Below are positions 1-12,800 of a stretch of 64,000 bases of DNA, in pieces. The translations under genes and the position numbers were made by a program. The first letter of the stretch is position 1, and each line of letters starts with the position of its first letter. The DNA is from Eremomyces bilateralis CBS 781.70. Its lineage: Eukaryota > Ascomycota > Dothideomycetes > Eremomycetales > Eremomycetaceae. The DNA is taken from positions 1,686,940 to 1,750,939 of the forward strand of contig NW_022985067.1 of NCBI RefSeq assembly GCF_010015585.1. The letters run 5' to 3'. Under the pieces are notes generated by a model that saw only the letters and a list, made by a program, of their open reading frames with translations, did no database searches and was not told the origin of the DNA.

Positions 1-658
1 TTTTCAATCCTACAGAATTCTCTAGGAAATTGTCGGCAAACATATTAATGGATAGATCGGTTTAAAGCAGCGTCTAGGAAGAAGCGAGCTGACTGAGGGC
101 TAAGCGCAGTAGAAGTGCCGTTGCGGGTTCGGAGAGCGAGTGGGTCCACGCCTTGCCTAAATAAATATTCATGGCGCCAGTCTTCACATAACTTCGACAA
201 ACTCACGTATTCGAAGTTCACAACTTCACAGAGTACCTCCTCAGTTCTCCCTTACAAAACCATACACGCAAGATGGGAGTTCTCAAGATGCATCTGCAGC
301 TCCCACACGTGTATGAAAGTGCCCGGTCGAGTCTCAGCTGGTGGACGTGTCACACTCAGAGCCTCAGACGGTTTTCAACCACATCCACTAGTATTGAATT
401 GTTTGTCATCTTAAGTCTGCTAATTCGGAGTTGGACTTGGTAGCCCAGTTGAAGCCCTCCACTCGGATCGAATCAAAGCCACCATCCACCGACCCTCCGG
501 CCAGCAACCATTCTCCGCATCCGTACGCGGAGTGCCAGCATCGATTAATGCCTCCCTATGACTCCACACGATAGTACATCTCGCCAGGTCACTCGCCACG
601 ATGAACCGGATACGGCACACCATCGCTGAGATGACGGGCATTGGAGAATATGAGTTCA
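1..658. other. Stretch without a recognised gene
   Basis: Short frames exist on both strands, but none has recognisable protein content or a convincing start and splice context. It probably holds the 3' flank of the DUF6699-like gene, whose stop lies at 659-661. Confidence 0.5.
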
Positions 659-1567
659 TTACTCTTTCCCGGCCTTCTTCTTCGACTTCTTGCCTGAAGG
701 TGCCGGCTTGCTCGCTTCCTTCTTGAGATGCACGATGAATTTAGTGTAGCATTCTTCCCGATCCCACTCGAATCCGGCGAGGTAAGGGTCTTCTAGCTCA
801 TCGTCGGCCTGGATGAAATCTTGTTAGCGGCAATGTCCGATGCGCATATCAAGACGAACGATACAATTGCACGACCTGATTCACGGGGTGTTGAAGATAC
901 AAGGTGAGTGATCGGGTTTAGGGATCACAAGGCCAATAAGATGCGGTGCGCTTGAGGGCATGAAGGTGCAAAGACATACCTTCTTCTTGTACTGCTTGAA
1001 GATGACGTCCAAGGCATCCTTGATGGTCACGCCCTTGAGGTTCCGTGCCGTGACATGCAAGCCAAGCTTGAAGTGCAGGTCGATCTTCTTGACCATGGGA
1101 GTGCAGAGAGGCTTCTTGAGCACATCCTTGTCCTCAATTGTTGCAGGCGAGGTGTTGATCTTCCTATCGCAGGTGTCAGCAATGGTCGGTCCATGGGTGA
1201 GATAGTGGTTGCTACTATGAGTGATAGGATACGATCTCTCTGGTGGAAATGAACAGGGGAGGAAGGTATGGTTGGTGGCACGATCACTTACCAGCCAAGC
1301 TGCTGTGTTTCCGGGGCGATCTTGAGGTCGACGTTCTCCTTCTCTGCGGTCAAGTTAGCATCAAGTCACTTCGATATGACCACGGTGCAGTTGTCCGGAG
1401 ATCTCGGCACGTTGCGGATGCTGGAGATGTGACTTACCAAGGTCGTTGATGTTGAAGACGTTCGAAGCGCTGCTACTTGTTCGCCGATGAGAAGGCTTCT
1501 TCTCCTCAGCGTGGGAGGTAGAATCCACGGCCGAGTCGACCTTGGTCAATGGTTCTGTGGTCGTCAT
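659..1567 (-). CDS. DUF6699-like small conserved protein
   Basis: The inferred structure is four exons on the minus strand, 1567-1438, 1343-1292, 1163-980 and 808-659. All junctions are GT/AG and the phases agree, giving 171 residues. The N-terminus (about residues 1-45) is Ser/Thr-rich and looks disordered. The core (about 60-160) reads as a DUF6699-type fold: a VDLKIAPE segment and a tryptophan, then VKKIDLHFKLGLHVTARN and the hallmark GVTIKDALDVIFKQY, then a final FEWDREECYTKF strand. The tail is Lys-rich (KKSKKKAGKE) and could be a nuclear signal or an RNA-contacting tail. The family has no established function; family assignment rests on pattern recognition only. A purine-rich tract upstream on the plus strand, pyrimidine-rich on the coding strand, fits its promoter. 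Confidence 0.75.
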
Positions 1568-3856
1568 TCTCGCTTACTGTGCTTAGGTTGGGAAGACGAG
1601 ATGAGCCTTGGACGCGTCTCTACCGGGATGACAGTAGAGGTGACAGGTGGTGGTGAGTGAAGTGAGCTGCAGCGATATAAAGCTGAAGCTCAAATGTAGG
1701 ATTGGGTTGCTGATGGTAGCAGCGTGGGAGACCTTGATGCACGATGATGGTGAGGATGTAATGTTGAGAGACTTGTTAGATTGCAGTGACAGTGAAGAGG
1801 GGAAGAAGAGAGGAGCTGAGAGAGCACGAGAGGAACTGAGCAGGAGATTGGAGAGGCGTGATCACCTGCCCTTCACGTTGGGGCGAGGGGAGGAGCATGA
1901 GGAGGCGTGATCAGCGGGGGGGAGACGGAGGAAGGAGCGAGCGAAAGAGAGGGGCGCCTCTCCTGCATTAGGAATCCGCATGACCCCTGCCTGTGGTAGT
2001 TGCCATCTTTGTTTGATGTTTGAGCCATTTGATGACCTCAAGTACCGGGTACCTTCCGATTCTTCCTTCTCCTCAGCAGCATCGGATATCGCGGGCTTTG
2101 TTCGTGCACCTGACGGATCCGGTCACGTTACGATACACGCCACAGTCATCATACAGTCAGGTGATGATAGATGGGCTTTGTTCTGAAGATTGGTCAATCG
2201 CTACGATGTTGACAAGTATCCCTTGATGAGGTCTTCTACGCTTCTCCCTGGGATGGTTCGTAACCGTACCGTACCGAGTACATAGGTATTCCCTGAGACA
2301 CGGTACAGGGCCAACAGGGCCTCGTATGATCGCCACCAGAGCTCCAAGCACCTCCTCTCTTCCCAACTGTACACCGTCTTACATTTCATCCTGTACCTTT
2401 TCGTATTCTCGTCCTCATAATACAGTCTTTTCCTAGTTGTTACACGTTTCATTTCCTTTTAGCAACACCAAAACACTCGCTCAGCTTCGTCAATCGCCAT
2501 GAGGTAATGAACAAGGATAGGTCGGCTCACGTGGGTTGGGCTAGTTACCCCGCAAACTCCAAGTTGGCTGCAGGCGCTAATCAAGGCGAAATCCCCACAG
2601 TCAGGCCCACTTACCGTTCTCAAGAGAGTCCACTCCAGTCAACTCCATCTCCCGCAATTCACTGCAGTTCCAGGCTTCCAGCCCAGAAAAGTACCGAAAT
2701 GGAAGGCCTCATCTGATATTCTACCTGCACTGTGGAAGTACCTACAGCTGAGTAATAGAATTGGGGTCAAGAGAAACCTTCCCGTCTCTGCTAAGTGGAC
2801 ATGCCAACCGACTTCCGACCTAGGCACTTGGGGCCGGGATACCTTAGGATCGAAATGTTTGGTTAGTTATTGCAGCGATACACCTGAAACCCGCACCACG
2901 ACTGAGCTTGAGGGAGGGTTAGAGATGCCTAGAATGCCTAATATATTGCCCTCCATTGATCAATCAATTCATGACCAGACCATATCATCCGAATAGTTTG
3001 AGGGTTGAGACACCAAAGATGCAGCACGGTAAATCAGACGCAAATGCATCGACACCGTCCTTGGGATATCTCCAATTATTTCGCTATTATTTCAAGGGAA
3101 TTAATCTTCTCCACACTCATTCTATAGAATCTCGCTTTTGTGCTTGTCGTAATCATCCTTCTCTATGTTCTATGGAATCTTTCAATTTTGAAGGCATTGT
3201 CGGCAGGAAATATGTGTTACATCCATGATTTGGGCCGGAGCAACCGTCACCACTATATTGGTGCATTCTTGCTCTCCTCGCAAGCGTTACCTGTCCCATC
3301 GACCTAGTTGGCTGAGTTGCCGTAAATGAATCCGTCCTGAGACGTACAGACACTAACCATTGGCCTTCCTCCCGACGACATTACGTATCGTAAGACGCGG
3401 TGATCCGACCAGCTCAGTCGGGGATTGGAGGATCGAGATTTCCACTACTGTTTTCATCGTTCGATGTGGTGCATGGCACGACGTACATGGACGTTTGCCG
3501 CCAATTCCCATAGGGTCATGCTATTGGCCATTGGTTGTATCCTTCTGCTGAGTCGACACTGTTATTGGTCAATATCTACAGCACTATCTTAGGTAAGCAC
3601 CGTCTAACCCGGAACACCCCTGCCGATATCGTCATTCGCATCCATGACGACAACCGTCCTTTGTGTTGCAGTCGTACGTGCAATTTGATGACCTGTGTCT
3701 GCTGCCTTCAAATTTTGAATTTGTCGGCTTTCTTATCCTTCCTCAAATGCCAGTGCTTGTGCCTATATGTTGAACGGGATATCTTGACCCCTTGATTTCA
3801 TACATTGGACCAATTCCGACGGCCTACAATTCAACCGCTCCCTTCGAACAACCACC
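1568..3856. other. Divergent intergenic region
   Basis: It lies between the start of the DUF6699-like gene and the rhodopsin start. About 1780-1960 is strongly purine-rich on the plus strand, i.e. a pyrimidine tract upstream of the minus-strand gene, as is common in fungal promoters. The rest has only short, unsupported frames. Confidence 0.5.
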
Positions 3857-5023
3857 ATGTCGTTTGAATCCGTGATTGCGGAGGCGACCAAGAGCCTCTT
3901 GGTTCCCACCAATACCGGATCAAGCGTTTCTAAGAGTGCAACTCCGCTTCCTACTGTCATTCCAGATATGCCGGAATATCAGACTGCGACGAGGGCAGGC
4001 GGGATTGCTCTTTGGTATGTAAATTGATCCTGCTGACCCGGAGCTCCTTTGGCTAACCCAGCAATAGGATCGGCTGTACGCGAGATTTTGCGTATAAATT
4101 CGGGATGGCAAACTGATCTCGCTTATAGTTGCTATAATGCTCATTTCCTCGGCCGTATTCGCCGGACTGTCATGGAAAGTGCCTATTGTAAGTTGGCTTC
4201 TCCCCTACGAAACCCTACGGTGTCCAGACTGACCACCCTACCCAGTCCAAACGTGTCTTCCATGTCGTCACTACTTTGGTCACCATCATCGCCACGCTTT
4301 CGTACTTCGCCATGGCCCTCGGCCAAGGCAAGACATTGCACAGGACCGTGGTCGTCCACGAACACAAACACGGCATCCCGCCGGTTTACCACACCATCTA
4401 CCGCGAGCTCTACTACGCACGCTACATCGACTGGTTCCTCACTTTGCCACTCCTGCTCCTCGACCTGACCCTTCTCGCCGGGGTGAGCGGCGGTCACATC
4501 CTCATGACCGTCCTCGCCAGCATGATCATGGCCCTGAGCGGCCTTTTCTCTGCGCTTGGGGCGGAAGGAACCGGACAGAAATGGGGTTGGTACGCCGTCG
4601 CATGCATCGCGTACCTGGTCGTCATCTGGCATTTGGCGATCCATGGCCGCGCCGCCGCGTACGCGAGAAACAGCAAGGTCGGCAACTTCTTCGTTGCCAT
4701 TGCTGGATACACGATAATCGTTTGGACGGCGTATCCTGTGTAAGTCTACCGATGAAGGAAGCCGAGTGACACCGTGCGTGTGGATCGTGCTGACAAACGA
4801 CTGCAGTGTATGGGGAGTCGCGAATGGCTCCCGACATACCAGCGCCGTCAACGGGGAAATCATCGCCTATGTGGTGCTTGATATCCTGACCAAGCCTGTG
4901 TTCGGTCTCTGGCTGCTGTGGACGTACACCCGTGTGGCAGAGACGAACGTCGACATTGGTGGTTTCTGGACGAATGGACTGTCGGGTGAGGGGAGGATCC
5001 GACTCGACGACGACGCAGCGTAG
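3857..5023 (+). CDS. Microbial rhodopsin, CarO/NOP-1-like, proton-pump signature
   Basis: Inferred exons are 3857-4014, 4068-4075 (8 bases), 4129-4187, 4246-4739 and 4807-5023, giving 311 residues. It is a seven-helix retinal protein of the plasma membrane. Helix C reads ARYIDWFLTLPLLLLDL, so both bacteriorhodopsin Asp85 (here D137, proton acceptor) and Asp96 (D148, proton donor) are kept. Helix G reads VVLDILTKPVFGLW with counter-ion D265 and retinal Schiff-base lysine K269. Of the release pair, Glu204 is present and Glu194 is Gly. A leucine at the helix C tuning position suggests green absorption. The C-terminus (AETNVDIGGFW...EGRIR) matches fungal opsins. The Asp/Asp pair points to light-driven proton pumping rather than the slow NOP-1 type, which has Glu at the donor site. 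Expression timing cannot be read here. Confidence 0.93.
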
Positions 5024-5180
5024 TTTCCGGACTGGTGATGGCTGCTTGGAGAAATAGATACGGGCTGACAGAAGCAAGAGAAAGAAGTCAAATTCGCGAA
5101 AATGATTAACTGGCTCGCGTTGCCCGCAAGTTAAACTTTTGAGCCGTCCAGAAGCTTTCACAATGGTGATCATTTGCCTC

Positions 5181-6422
5181 TTAAGGAAGGGAGAATATCG
5201 ATTCGGAGGGACTGTTCATAGTCTTTGCAATATCGCACAGGAAGAAAGAACCCTGAAAAATACGTACATACTGCTCGGCTGGACTGGTTTCGGTCCCTTG
5301 GGTGAGAGATTGATCCGAAATATTTTTACCGCTCTCTCGAGATTTGGCAATGGTTAAGGCTTTATGGGCATTGTACATCGCAATACAGACCACAGTGCCG
5401 GGTTCGCCTTTGGGGGTACAGTTAAGAGCAGCGAATGCGAGGCACTCGCTCCTAGACCACATCCCCCTGGTTTCTGGGAGGTGTTGCACAGATTGCTCAA
5501 GCATCTGGTCAGTCCAATCCTTCGGATCCACAAACCTGACACGCATGGAAATTCCAGCATTCGTGATGGAATAGGGGAGGTCCCGTCGACCATGCAAGCG
5601 TGCGAGTTCGCCAGAACTCTCAAAGTGTCTTATTTCGGGGACTAGCAGCCCACAAGATCTTCCCAATGGGCCCGGGTTTCCCAATTCTCGCCATGCGAAA
5701 ATCGTATGATCTGTAGCAGTCTTCATAATGTTCTCCTACAGTCTCCGAAAAGCATTGGTCCCCTCGCCGTAGAGCAAAGGTATGTGGATTCCGAACAGAC
5801 CTAATAAACAATAGGTCACGTCCTCCACCAGGGCTATTTTCCTTCTTGCCGCCCAGGACATCTTGCGACTGGCGGGCAGGGTCCCCAGTTTGAGATGAAG
5901 CTGAAGAAAGTCCTCAAAGATACCCGTGACCTGTGAGATGACATCGGATAAATCCTCTCGGCTACCAACGTACTGCCAGTCTATTGTATAGAATTCGACC
6001 GACTCGGGGGCAATAAGCTCCTGCAACGTCCAGCCTCTTGTAAACCAACGGCTCCTAGAAAATGCGGAGCTTTCCTGATGTGGGTCATCGCCATCCGGCA
6101 CATCGACCAGATAAACATAGCAGATCCTTGATCCGTGATACCGCAGGAACATAGAATTGATGGCCTCAGATAACTCGGCACTGCTCGTCTTGTCGATGCG
6201 GCAAGTGTCGATCCATATCCATTGGTGCCCGTCACCTCGGGCTAAGTCACAGCTCATCGCAATTTTGGAGAATTGAGGTCTCGACCAATCCGCATAGGTC
6301 GCGCTATTCAATCTCTGAAGTGTCACCTCCTCTTCGCCCCAAGTGTGGGATAGAATCGCATAGCGGGGGATGCCCGATACGAACCCCTTCAGTTCTCGAG
6401 TCTCGGTGTTCAAAAGTCGCAT
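5181..6422 (-). pseudogene. HET-domain (heterokaryon incompatibility) gene, interrupted
   Basis: The start at 6422 (MRLLNTETRELKGF) matches the usual HET-protein beginning. The three HET blocks are visible: RYAILSHTWGEEEV, then the WIDTCRIDK...ELSEAINSMF block, then RWFTRGWTLQELIAP. HET proteins act in non-self recognition and trigger compartment cell death when incompatible hyphae fuse. The first part ends after the LLYGEGTNAFRRL motif, about 229 residues in. The downstream reading, which continues in the same frame with family-like sequence (MKTATDHTIFAW), lies beyond one stop. I therefore call it a pseudogene with one break. A sequencing error, or a truncated protein carrying only the HET domain, is also possible. 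The normal C-terminal half seems short for the family (about 410 residues in all). Confidence 0.75.
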
Positions 6423-7897
6423 GGCGGGTGGTATTGAACTCGGTCGTAAGGGGGATATATTGCACAGCTTCAACTTGGAAGTGCTCTCAAACTCGCTGAA
6501 GGGAATGCGCGCGGCTGTGGAATTATAAGATCATCCCTGCCCAACAGCGAATAAACTGCGAGCCTCGCCATGAGCTCATGCTAGCCTCATCTTGGCTCAC
6601 TGCACATTCATCTAATGACATACTGACATCTTTCAACTCACACACCGCCTCCTAACAATGAGGGTAGCTTACGAGCTCGCAAAGAATAATAACTACTGAT
6701 TCGCACACAGAACATCAACCCTCGGCACGCAGCAGTTTGCTTAACTGGATTCATTTATCGACATCCCTGAGAGCCGTGGATGACACTTCTCTCCGACTAG
6801 GAGGGTAATCAAAGCCGGACAGAAAAGACACGTCTGGGAATGACGTTGCGCTCCTATATCAGTCGCAGGTGTAAAAATACATGAAACAGTAACGGCGATG
6901 AATCCAAATAGCTGCATTCATGGATCCAATAAAGCCACCAAACCAAAAATCGACTCAGCCTCCTTATTCATGGTCGACAGGCTAGGTTTGAAACGCATCG
7001 TCGTCCACCCAAGAAACTACGTGCTTGTTTTCCAATCTCTACCTATGACATTGTAAAAGATTCTTGAAAAGTCCAATTGTTAGAAAATGTGGCCGAGAAG
7101 AGACATACAAGTACAATGTGAACGCAGAATAATATGACAGCAAGTCTTCCTGACTAGTACGCCGCGTGCCACTTGCATTTTCACTTCAGCTGCACCGTGA
7201 GGAACAGAATGAATAGATATGGCAAAGGTAGGTACCAAAATTAAGACCTACGCAAAAAACGGATGGATTCGGGAATAATTAAGAGAACGCGAAGAGAAGT
7301 GCCGTGGCAGCTCCATCGGAGCGGGAATTTACATGGGATATAAAAATCCGTGACGACAGTTCCGCGGAGCTGGGACGGGGTTTGGAGTGAAGGGCGAGGT
7401 GTTGGGGAGACGACAGAATGATAGGGTGTATAACGCCGATTGTGGAAACAGATTGCAGTGGCACCATCCCAAATATTTTGCATTTGCCCAAATTCAAGAA
7501 ACTCCAGCGCCGAGTCGCAACATAAGATACATGACACTCATGAAAGGAAGCCAAGCGGACGTGGGGACGATGCCGTCCGCCGCCGAACAAGCGGGGGGTC
7601 GGAGTCTCGTCGGTACCTAGCGCCTAATGCATCGGTGAAATTAACACGATGAGGGAAGTAGGAGCCAGCGATCAGCCAACCTGCGGAGCTCAAGCTCGGA
7701 CCCAGCTTAACTGTTGGGCGCGCAGGAGATCTACTTCGACAGACTTGTCGGATGCGCAATCGCATCGCATTCCCGCTAACTACGAAGGTTGCGAGACTAA
7801 GCGACAGGCGCTCTGGACTACCAACCTTATATCCAGACCTCCTCGTTCAGGAATCGGTCCGAGTTATCGGATTTCTGGACGCGGATGCACGCTCGCA
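6423..7897. other. Stretch without a recognised gene
   Basis: Upstream flank of the HET gene and downstream flank of the zinc-finger gene. Only short overlapping frames on both strands near 7240-7950, with no recognisable domains or splice-linked extension. Confidence 0.5.
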
Positions 7898-9805
7898 TCA
7901 CGTAGGCATTTGCGGTTGAATAATGCTGTCATCGTCCCCGATCTGCGTTGAATAGGCACTACTCCACTCCTCATTCCCTTCAAAAGTGAGCGGGATCTCG
8001 TGAGGGGGGAGCGGAGGCAGGTCCTTGTCCACGAAAAGGCCAGCCATGTTGCCCATGGCGAACGGTCCGGACGGGGAGAAGGGGTGCATATGCTGCGATT
8101 GCGACAGGTGTTGTTGCTGTGCCCAGGCGGCTGTAGGCATGCCGGATGGGTGGGATGATAGAGGACCTCCGAATTGGTTCATATGCATTTGGTTGGGGTC
8201 GAAGTAGACGGTGAAGGCGTCGTTGGGGTCGGTGCCGGACATGGAATGGTCCATGGGGACGGACGCAGTGTCGGATGGGTCGGCATTTGCGGGAACGGTG
8301 ACTTGGACGGGGTTGAAGGCGTCTTGGAGGCTCGTGGTTGGGGTGGGGGCGGCGGGAGAGTCATCGGGGGGGCTCACGGAGGGAGTTGGCTCGGATTTTG
8401 TTCGAGGTTGCATTTGGGGGGATTTTATAGCCTGAGGGGAGTCGGCGAGAGCAATGGGGAAATTGCTGTTCCGTCGTTGAAGTTTGAGGACGGGAGGAGT
8501 CGATTGAAGTATGCCGTTATCGTAAGCCATTTGTACAACGGACTGTACCGATTCCTTGGTACGGGCAAACTCGAGCAAGTCTTGTAGTTGGCCGCAACCC
8601 GATTCCCGGAAGCCTTGTTGACGACCGGTGACCTTCGCTTTCCAGCTGAAACAAGGTTGAGGATCGGGGAATTGGCCGTGCTTGAAGATGAGCAACGCAC
8701 GCCAGGCTTCCAGGAGATCCGGTTGGTGAAGCAAGCCATAGATGACGTTGGAGTGCTTCCAATCGTCTTTGGATTCGCCTTTGTCAAAGTGGGTTGCGAC
8801 ATGTTTGCAGCGCTCTTCCCATGCGTAATGGATGGCAGCACAGAAGCCACAGCCCCATGCCGTTCTCTTCTCGAGATCCTGTTTTACGGAGGTCGCGTGT
8901 GGGCAGTTCTTACAATTGTGGGCGGATTTATGATGCTGGTTGAACGAGTTCTCGCTCCAGAACTCCTGATTGCAGTCCGGACACGGGAATTTCCTCCATC
9001 GCTCATGAACGGTTTCCTCATGATGCTTCCAATCCCACCGTCGCGTGAACTTGACTTCGCATGACGTGCAGACGTACTTCTGCTTCTTTTCGGGGTCGCT
9101 TCGAGGTGCAGGACGAGGGGACGACCGCGGAATCCCAACGATGTTGGCCGTCTGAGACATGGGCGCTGCCGTGGGACTCATGGGATTCCGACGTTGCGGC
9201 TGTTGTTGCGAGGCGAGAGGCACTTGAGGGAGTGCAGTGGGACCTTCGAAGTTCCATTGCTGAAACTCGCCGGCAGGGGAGAATTGATCGGATCGCCCGG
9301 AGAGGACGGTGAAGTTGGTGTTTGCTGAGCTAATCGATTGGCGATGGCCTGGTGGCGCAGAGAAGATACTCGAGGTGGTCGACTGTCTCCCGATGGACGA
9401 CGCAACGGAGAGACGTGGCTGATGGTGAGGGATTCCATGGGGGAATTGCGAGGTGGCACCAGGAGAGACGTTGTTGAGCGCTGAAACATGAGACAATAGT
9501 TAGCAGTGCACGTATGTATTGACTTCTCGATGTTGGAATGAGCAATCCCAAACGTGGTTACACTCGGAGAATCGGTCATGGAGGAGAGGGCGCCTACCTT
9601 GCTGCCGATCGAGCGTGATCCATCGAATGACGGCCTCGAGGTCAAATCTTCGAAGCGCTTGGAGATGCGGCGCGACTTCTGGCGGGATGGGAAATGAGAT
9701 ATCTTGGTGAGGTTCGGAGACGCTGCGATTGTTGGGACGAATGGATCCAGATGCGGTCCTCTTCGGAGCGACGGGCGGAGGCATGTGGTGGAGTTGGTGA
9801 TCCAT
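7898..9805 (-). CDS. C2H2 zinc-finger protein, putative transcription regulator
   Basis: Two exons are inferred, 9805-9598 and 9480-7898, joining ...LDRQQ to ALNNVSPG with matching phase and giving 596 residues. Start MDHQLHHMPPP is the first ATG of exon 1. Residues about 205-255 hold two adjacent C2H2 fingers, each C-x2-C-x12-H-x4-H (CTSCEVKF...H and CPDCNQEF...H), followed by a Cys/His/Trp-rich block (CKNC, WGCGFCAAIHYAW). This is a layout seen in a large filamentous-fungal family of C2H2 proteins. The flanks are Ser/Pro/Gln-rich and probably disordered; the C-terminal third is acidic and Pro-rich, as in activation regions. DNA binding is inferred; no target is known. It stands alone between two gene-poor stretches. 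Confidence 0.88.
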
Positions 9806-12800
9806 GGCTCAGGTACCCGCTCGGTGCGCAGAAGACCAGACGATTGCGGGTGAGTTCGTTTGCCTTTCCGCAACGGCGGATCGCAGCGGACTTTTGTGAA
9901 GCAAAGGTCGACGAGTGGATTGGAGATGTGGACTTGGATGATCGAGGCGGAGCGGGTATGTTAGCCGCGAAATGGTATCGAAGGCAACGGAACGATCGGG
10001 TAGGCGCAATCAAATTCTAAAACGAGCGACGAAGTGATATACCTGAGGATGACAATGGGCGAAAAGAGAATGTAAAAACGAGAGGGAGCTTCAGGGAATT
10101 ATGAGAGGCGCGGGATCAGGATGATGTTGGCAACAAGAGAGCCCAGCGAAGCGGTTCCCAAGCGCGTGCAGACAGCAGACGAAGCTGTGCGGATGTTGCA
10201 GCAGCAGAGACAGTAGAACCACCAGCGTCCCGTGTCCAGCAGCACCAGCAGAAGCAATAGCGGTTTAGTTAGACTGGGGGAGCCAGCGGGCGTGAAGGAC
10301 ATCAAGGATAGCCCCAGGGTCTGTCTGGGGCATCGATTACGGAAAACCTGGATGTGGTCTGGGCTAAGGGTTACACTTTGCAGCAACGTGTTCGACTACA
10401 GGCTAACGATGCGGGACAGCGGGTAGTAGATAGTGCGATTTCGACTCCGGAGCGCTAGACTGGGTGTCGGAGACTGGTATAAGAATCCTTCGGGGGAAGA
10501 AGTTGGAGAAGAAAGGATGAGACAGCACTTATTCCGTACAAAACGATGATGCACAGGAGGGAATTGTAATCTCTCATCTGTCAGCGCCCCAGCGGGGGGA
10601 GGTACGGAATCAGCCAGACTGCAAGCAGAGAGCATCATCGCCAGCCCTGGCTACGAGCTCGTCCAGGGGAATCCCCGAAAAACGCAGCTCTGAAACCGCA
10701 CACCAATCCCGATTTGGAGTTGTGGTGTCAGTGACCAGAAGGATCCAACATCATATCGCTGGCACAGTGGCACTGGGTCAATTCTCCGAGAAGCTCCCCA
10801 GTGCCCGCGGCGACACTATCCCAATTCCCAAACGCTTCGACCCTCTCCTCCAGGGTCCCTTCACCCGCCAGCCACCCCAAGAACTGAGACATCAACCAGT
10901 CGTATTCTTCCAATGAGAATCGGTGCTAGCTCAGAGCGCGGCCTCGCCCGTAGACCACGATCGTATCCGTGGAGCGCATCTTTTGCCATTTCATATTTGT
11001 GAGATTCGTCCATCCAGTGATAATAACTATTCCGTAGAACTTGTACACTCGTGGTAATCGATAGACTGCAGGGTCGACTACCTATACCTTGCTTTCCAGT
11101 GGGCACATATGATCCATGGTGAATGAATGCTATTCATGCCGTGCTCTGGAAGACCTGAACACAGGCCTTCGCCTAGGCGATGCGGAAGCTCAGCATGCAT
11201 AGTGGCATCGACTGTATCCTGATCTCGGTTCAGGGCTTTCAAGCCCGAGACTCGTTGTCGCTTCATGACAGCATGACGAAAACCGTCCGAGTCCGAAGAA
11301 AAGAAGGGCTTATATTTAATTGGACCAAGCCTCTCTGCTCAGGTCCTCGGGTGGCCCTGATTCGCTCACGATGCAACTCCTGTCACACCTTGGGGAGCAT
11401 CCAGCTGCTCGAATCACTCACTGCAAGAGCAAGCGCCATCTTTTTCTGGCTTTTCCTTTATTCCTTATTTTGTCATTCATCAGTACCCCATTCAGCCGAA
11501 TTTCGTGCTCGGGTTTGGGAATAACGCGGATGGCGGGGATCACCCTGCTTACGATCTCTCAACTACCAGCATGCGACCGACCATCTGGATAGTGGGCACT
11601 CGGTACCTTATGTATTTCTGTATTCATGTTGCGGAAGCCGGTGGCCCAGCATGTGGCAGAGGCGCTCTTAACAGAATATTGGCATTCCGTACAGTAATTC
11701 TCTTTAGCCTGGTTCGCTAATTAAGAGATAGATCGTAGACAGTAGCTAGACATTAACTAACTAGGTCAAAAAGTATCAGCATTGAACAAGCTTCCGAGGA
11801 GGAACAAATCCTATCTCCTGGGTGCCGTGGGAATAGTGAAATCGAACCCCTTCCAAGGAGGCAAAGACTTTCTCTCTACTCCGTACGGAGGTCCATTTCA
11901 AAAGTTATTGCTCGCCAAGGAAGTGGCGTGATTATATAAGCAGTTTCGAGAGCCTATGCCACGGGCACTGGACTGCCTATCAACTGGGCATTTAATTCAG
12001 GTCTTATAGAGCATATCCGAACATTAATCCGACAGTCTGACAGAGAAAGAACAGGGTTGGACACTGTATCTATGGCAGGCTAGGCGCATGCAGTGACTCT
12101 CCGTCTCGGAAACCAATAAAATCCTTTGTGGTGCCAGTTGAAGTCAACCGCCTGTGGGGTGGACGATGACGCTTACCACTGCAGACACGATTCTGCGATG
12201 GCCTTCTGGATTCGCAGGATTCGGTGTCATAGGAGATCAGCTTTCGACCGTTTTGAGGGGTACCAATAATGAGTTTCCTAATTCCTTCCCCGGGCTTCCT
12301 TGAAGGATGATCCGCATCGGCACCATGAGCATCTCATCATGTAAGTCCAAATGAAACAGCCAACAAGGAGCTGTCCCCGAGGCATGGTATGACACGGGCA
12401 CCATGGCGGCACTTATATCGTCGCAGATGGATATCCAGGAACCGAGCGAGACCTAATTGTCTTGTCAGGGACAGAGTTATGAGATAATCAACCGGCACCT
12501 TAATCTGTAACGAGTACCTGGTAACCCTCAAGCCTTCAAGCGGGGGTATTCCGATGGACAGGCCACAGATGGCACGATGACACCGGCCAAGCCCTGATCG
12601 AGTGTGTGATAATCTTACATGCTCGGAAAAGCTGAATTTGTTGGGGCCATGGAGAAAAGACCATAGCCCACAGAAAGGATAGGAGGTAGCCTACTTGTTG
12701 GACTGTTGGGTAATAACTAGTTAATAATCATAGTTATGAAAATTATAAGTCGTAATAGACGGAAGGGGAGTGTAATGCCTCGCCAGGATATCGGGTGCCG

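Noticed and set aside
4061-4075. Alternative 14-base micro-exon in the opsin using the CCCAG acceptor
   Set aside because: It keeps phase but replaces the conserved Trp with Cys-Asn-Arg; the 8-base version matches the family.
10728-10913. Minus-strand 61-residue protein-like frame (EEYDWLMSQFLGWLAGEG)
   Set aside because: Reads like protein but has no ATG, no upstream exon in phase and no family match; may be a gene scrap.
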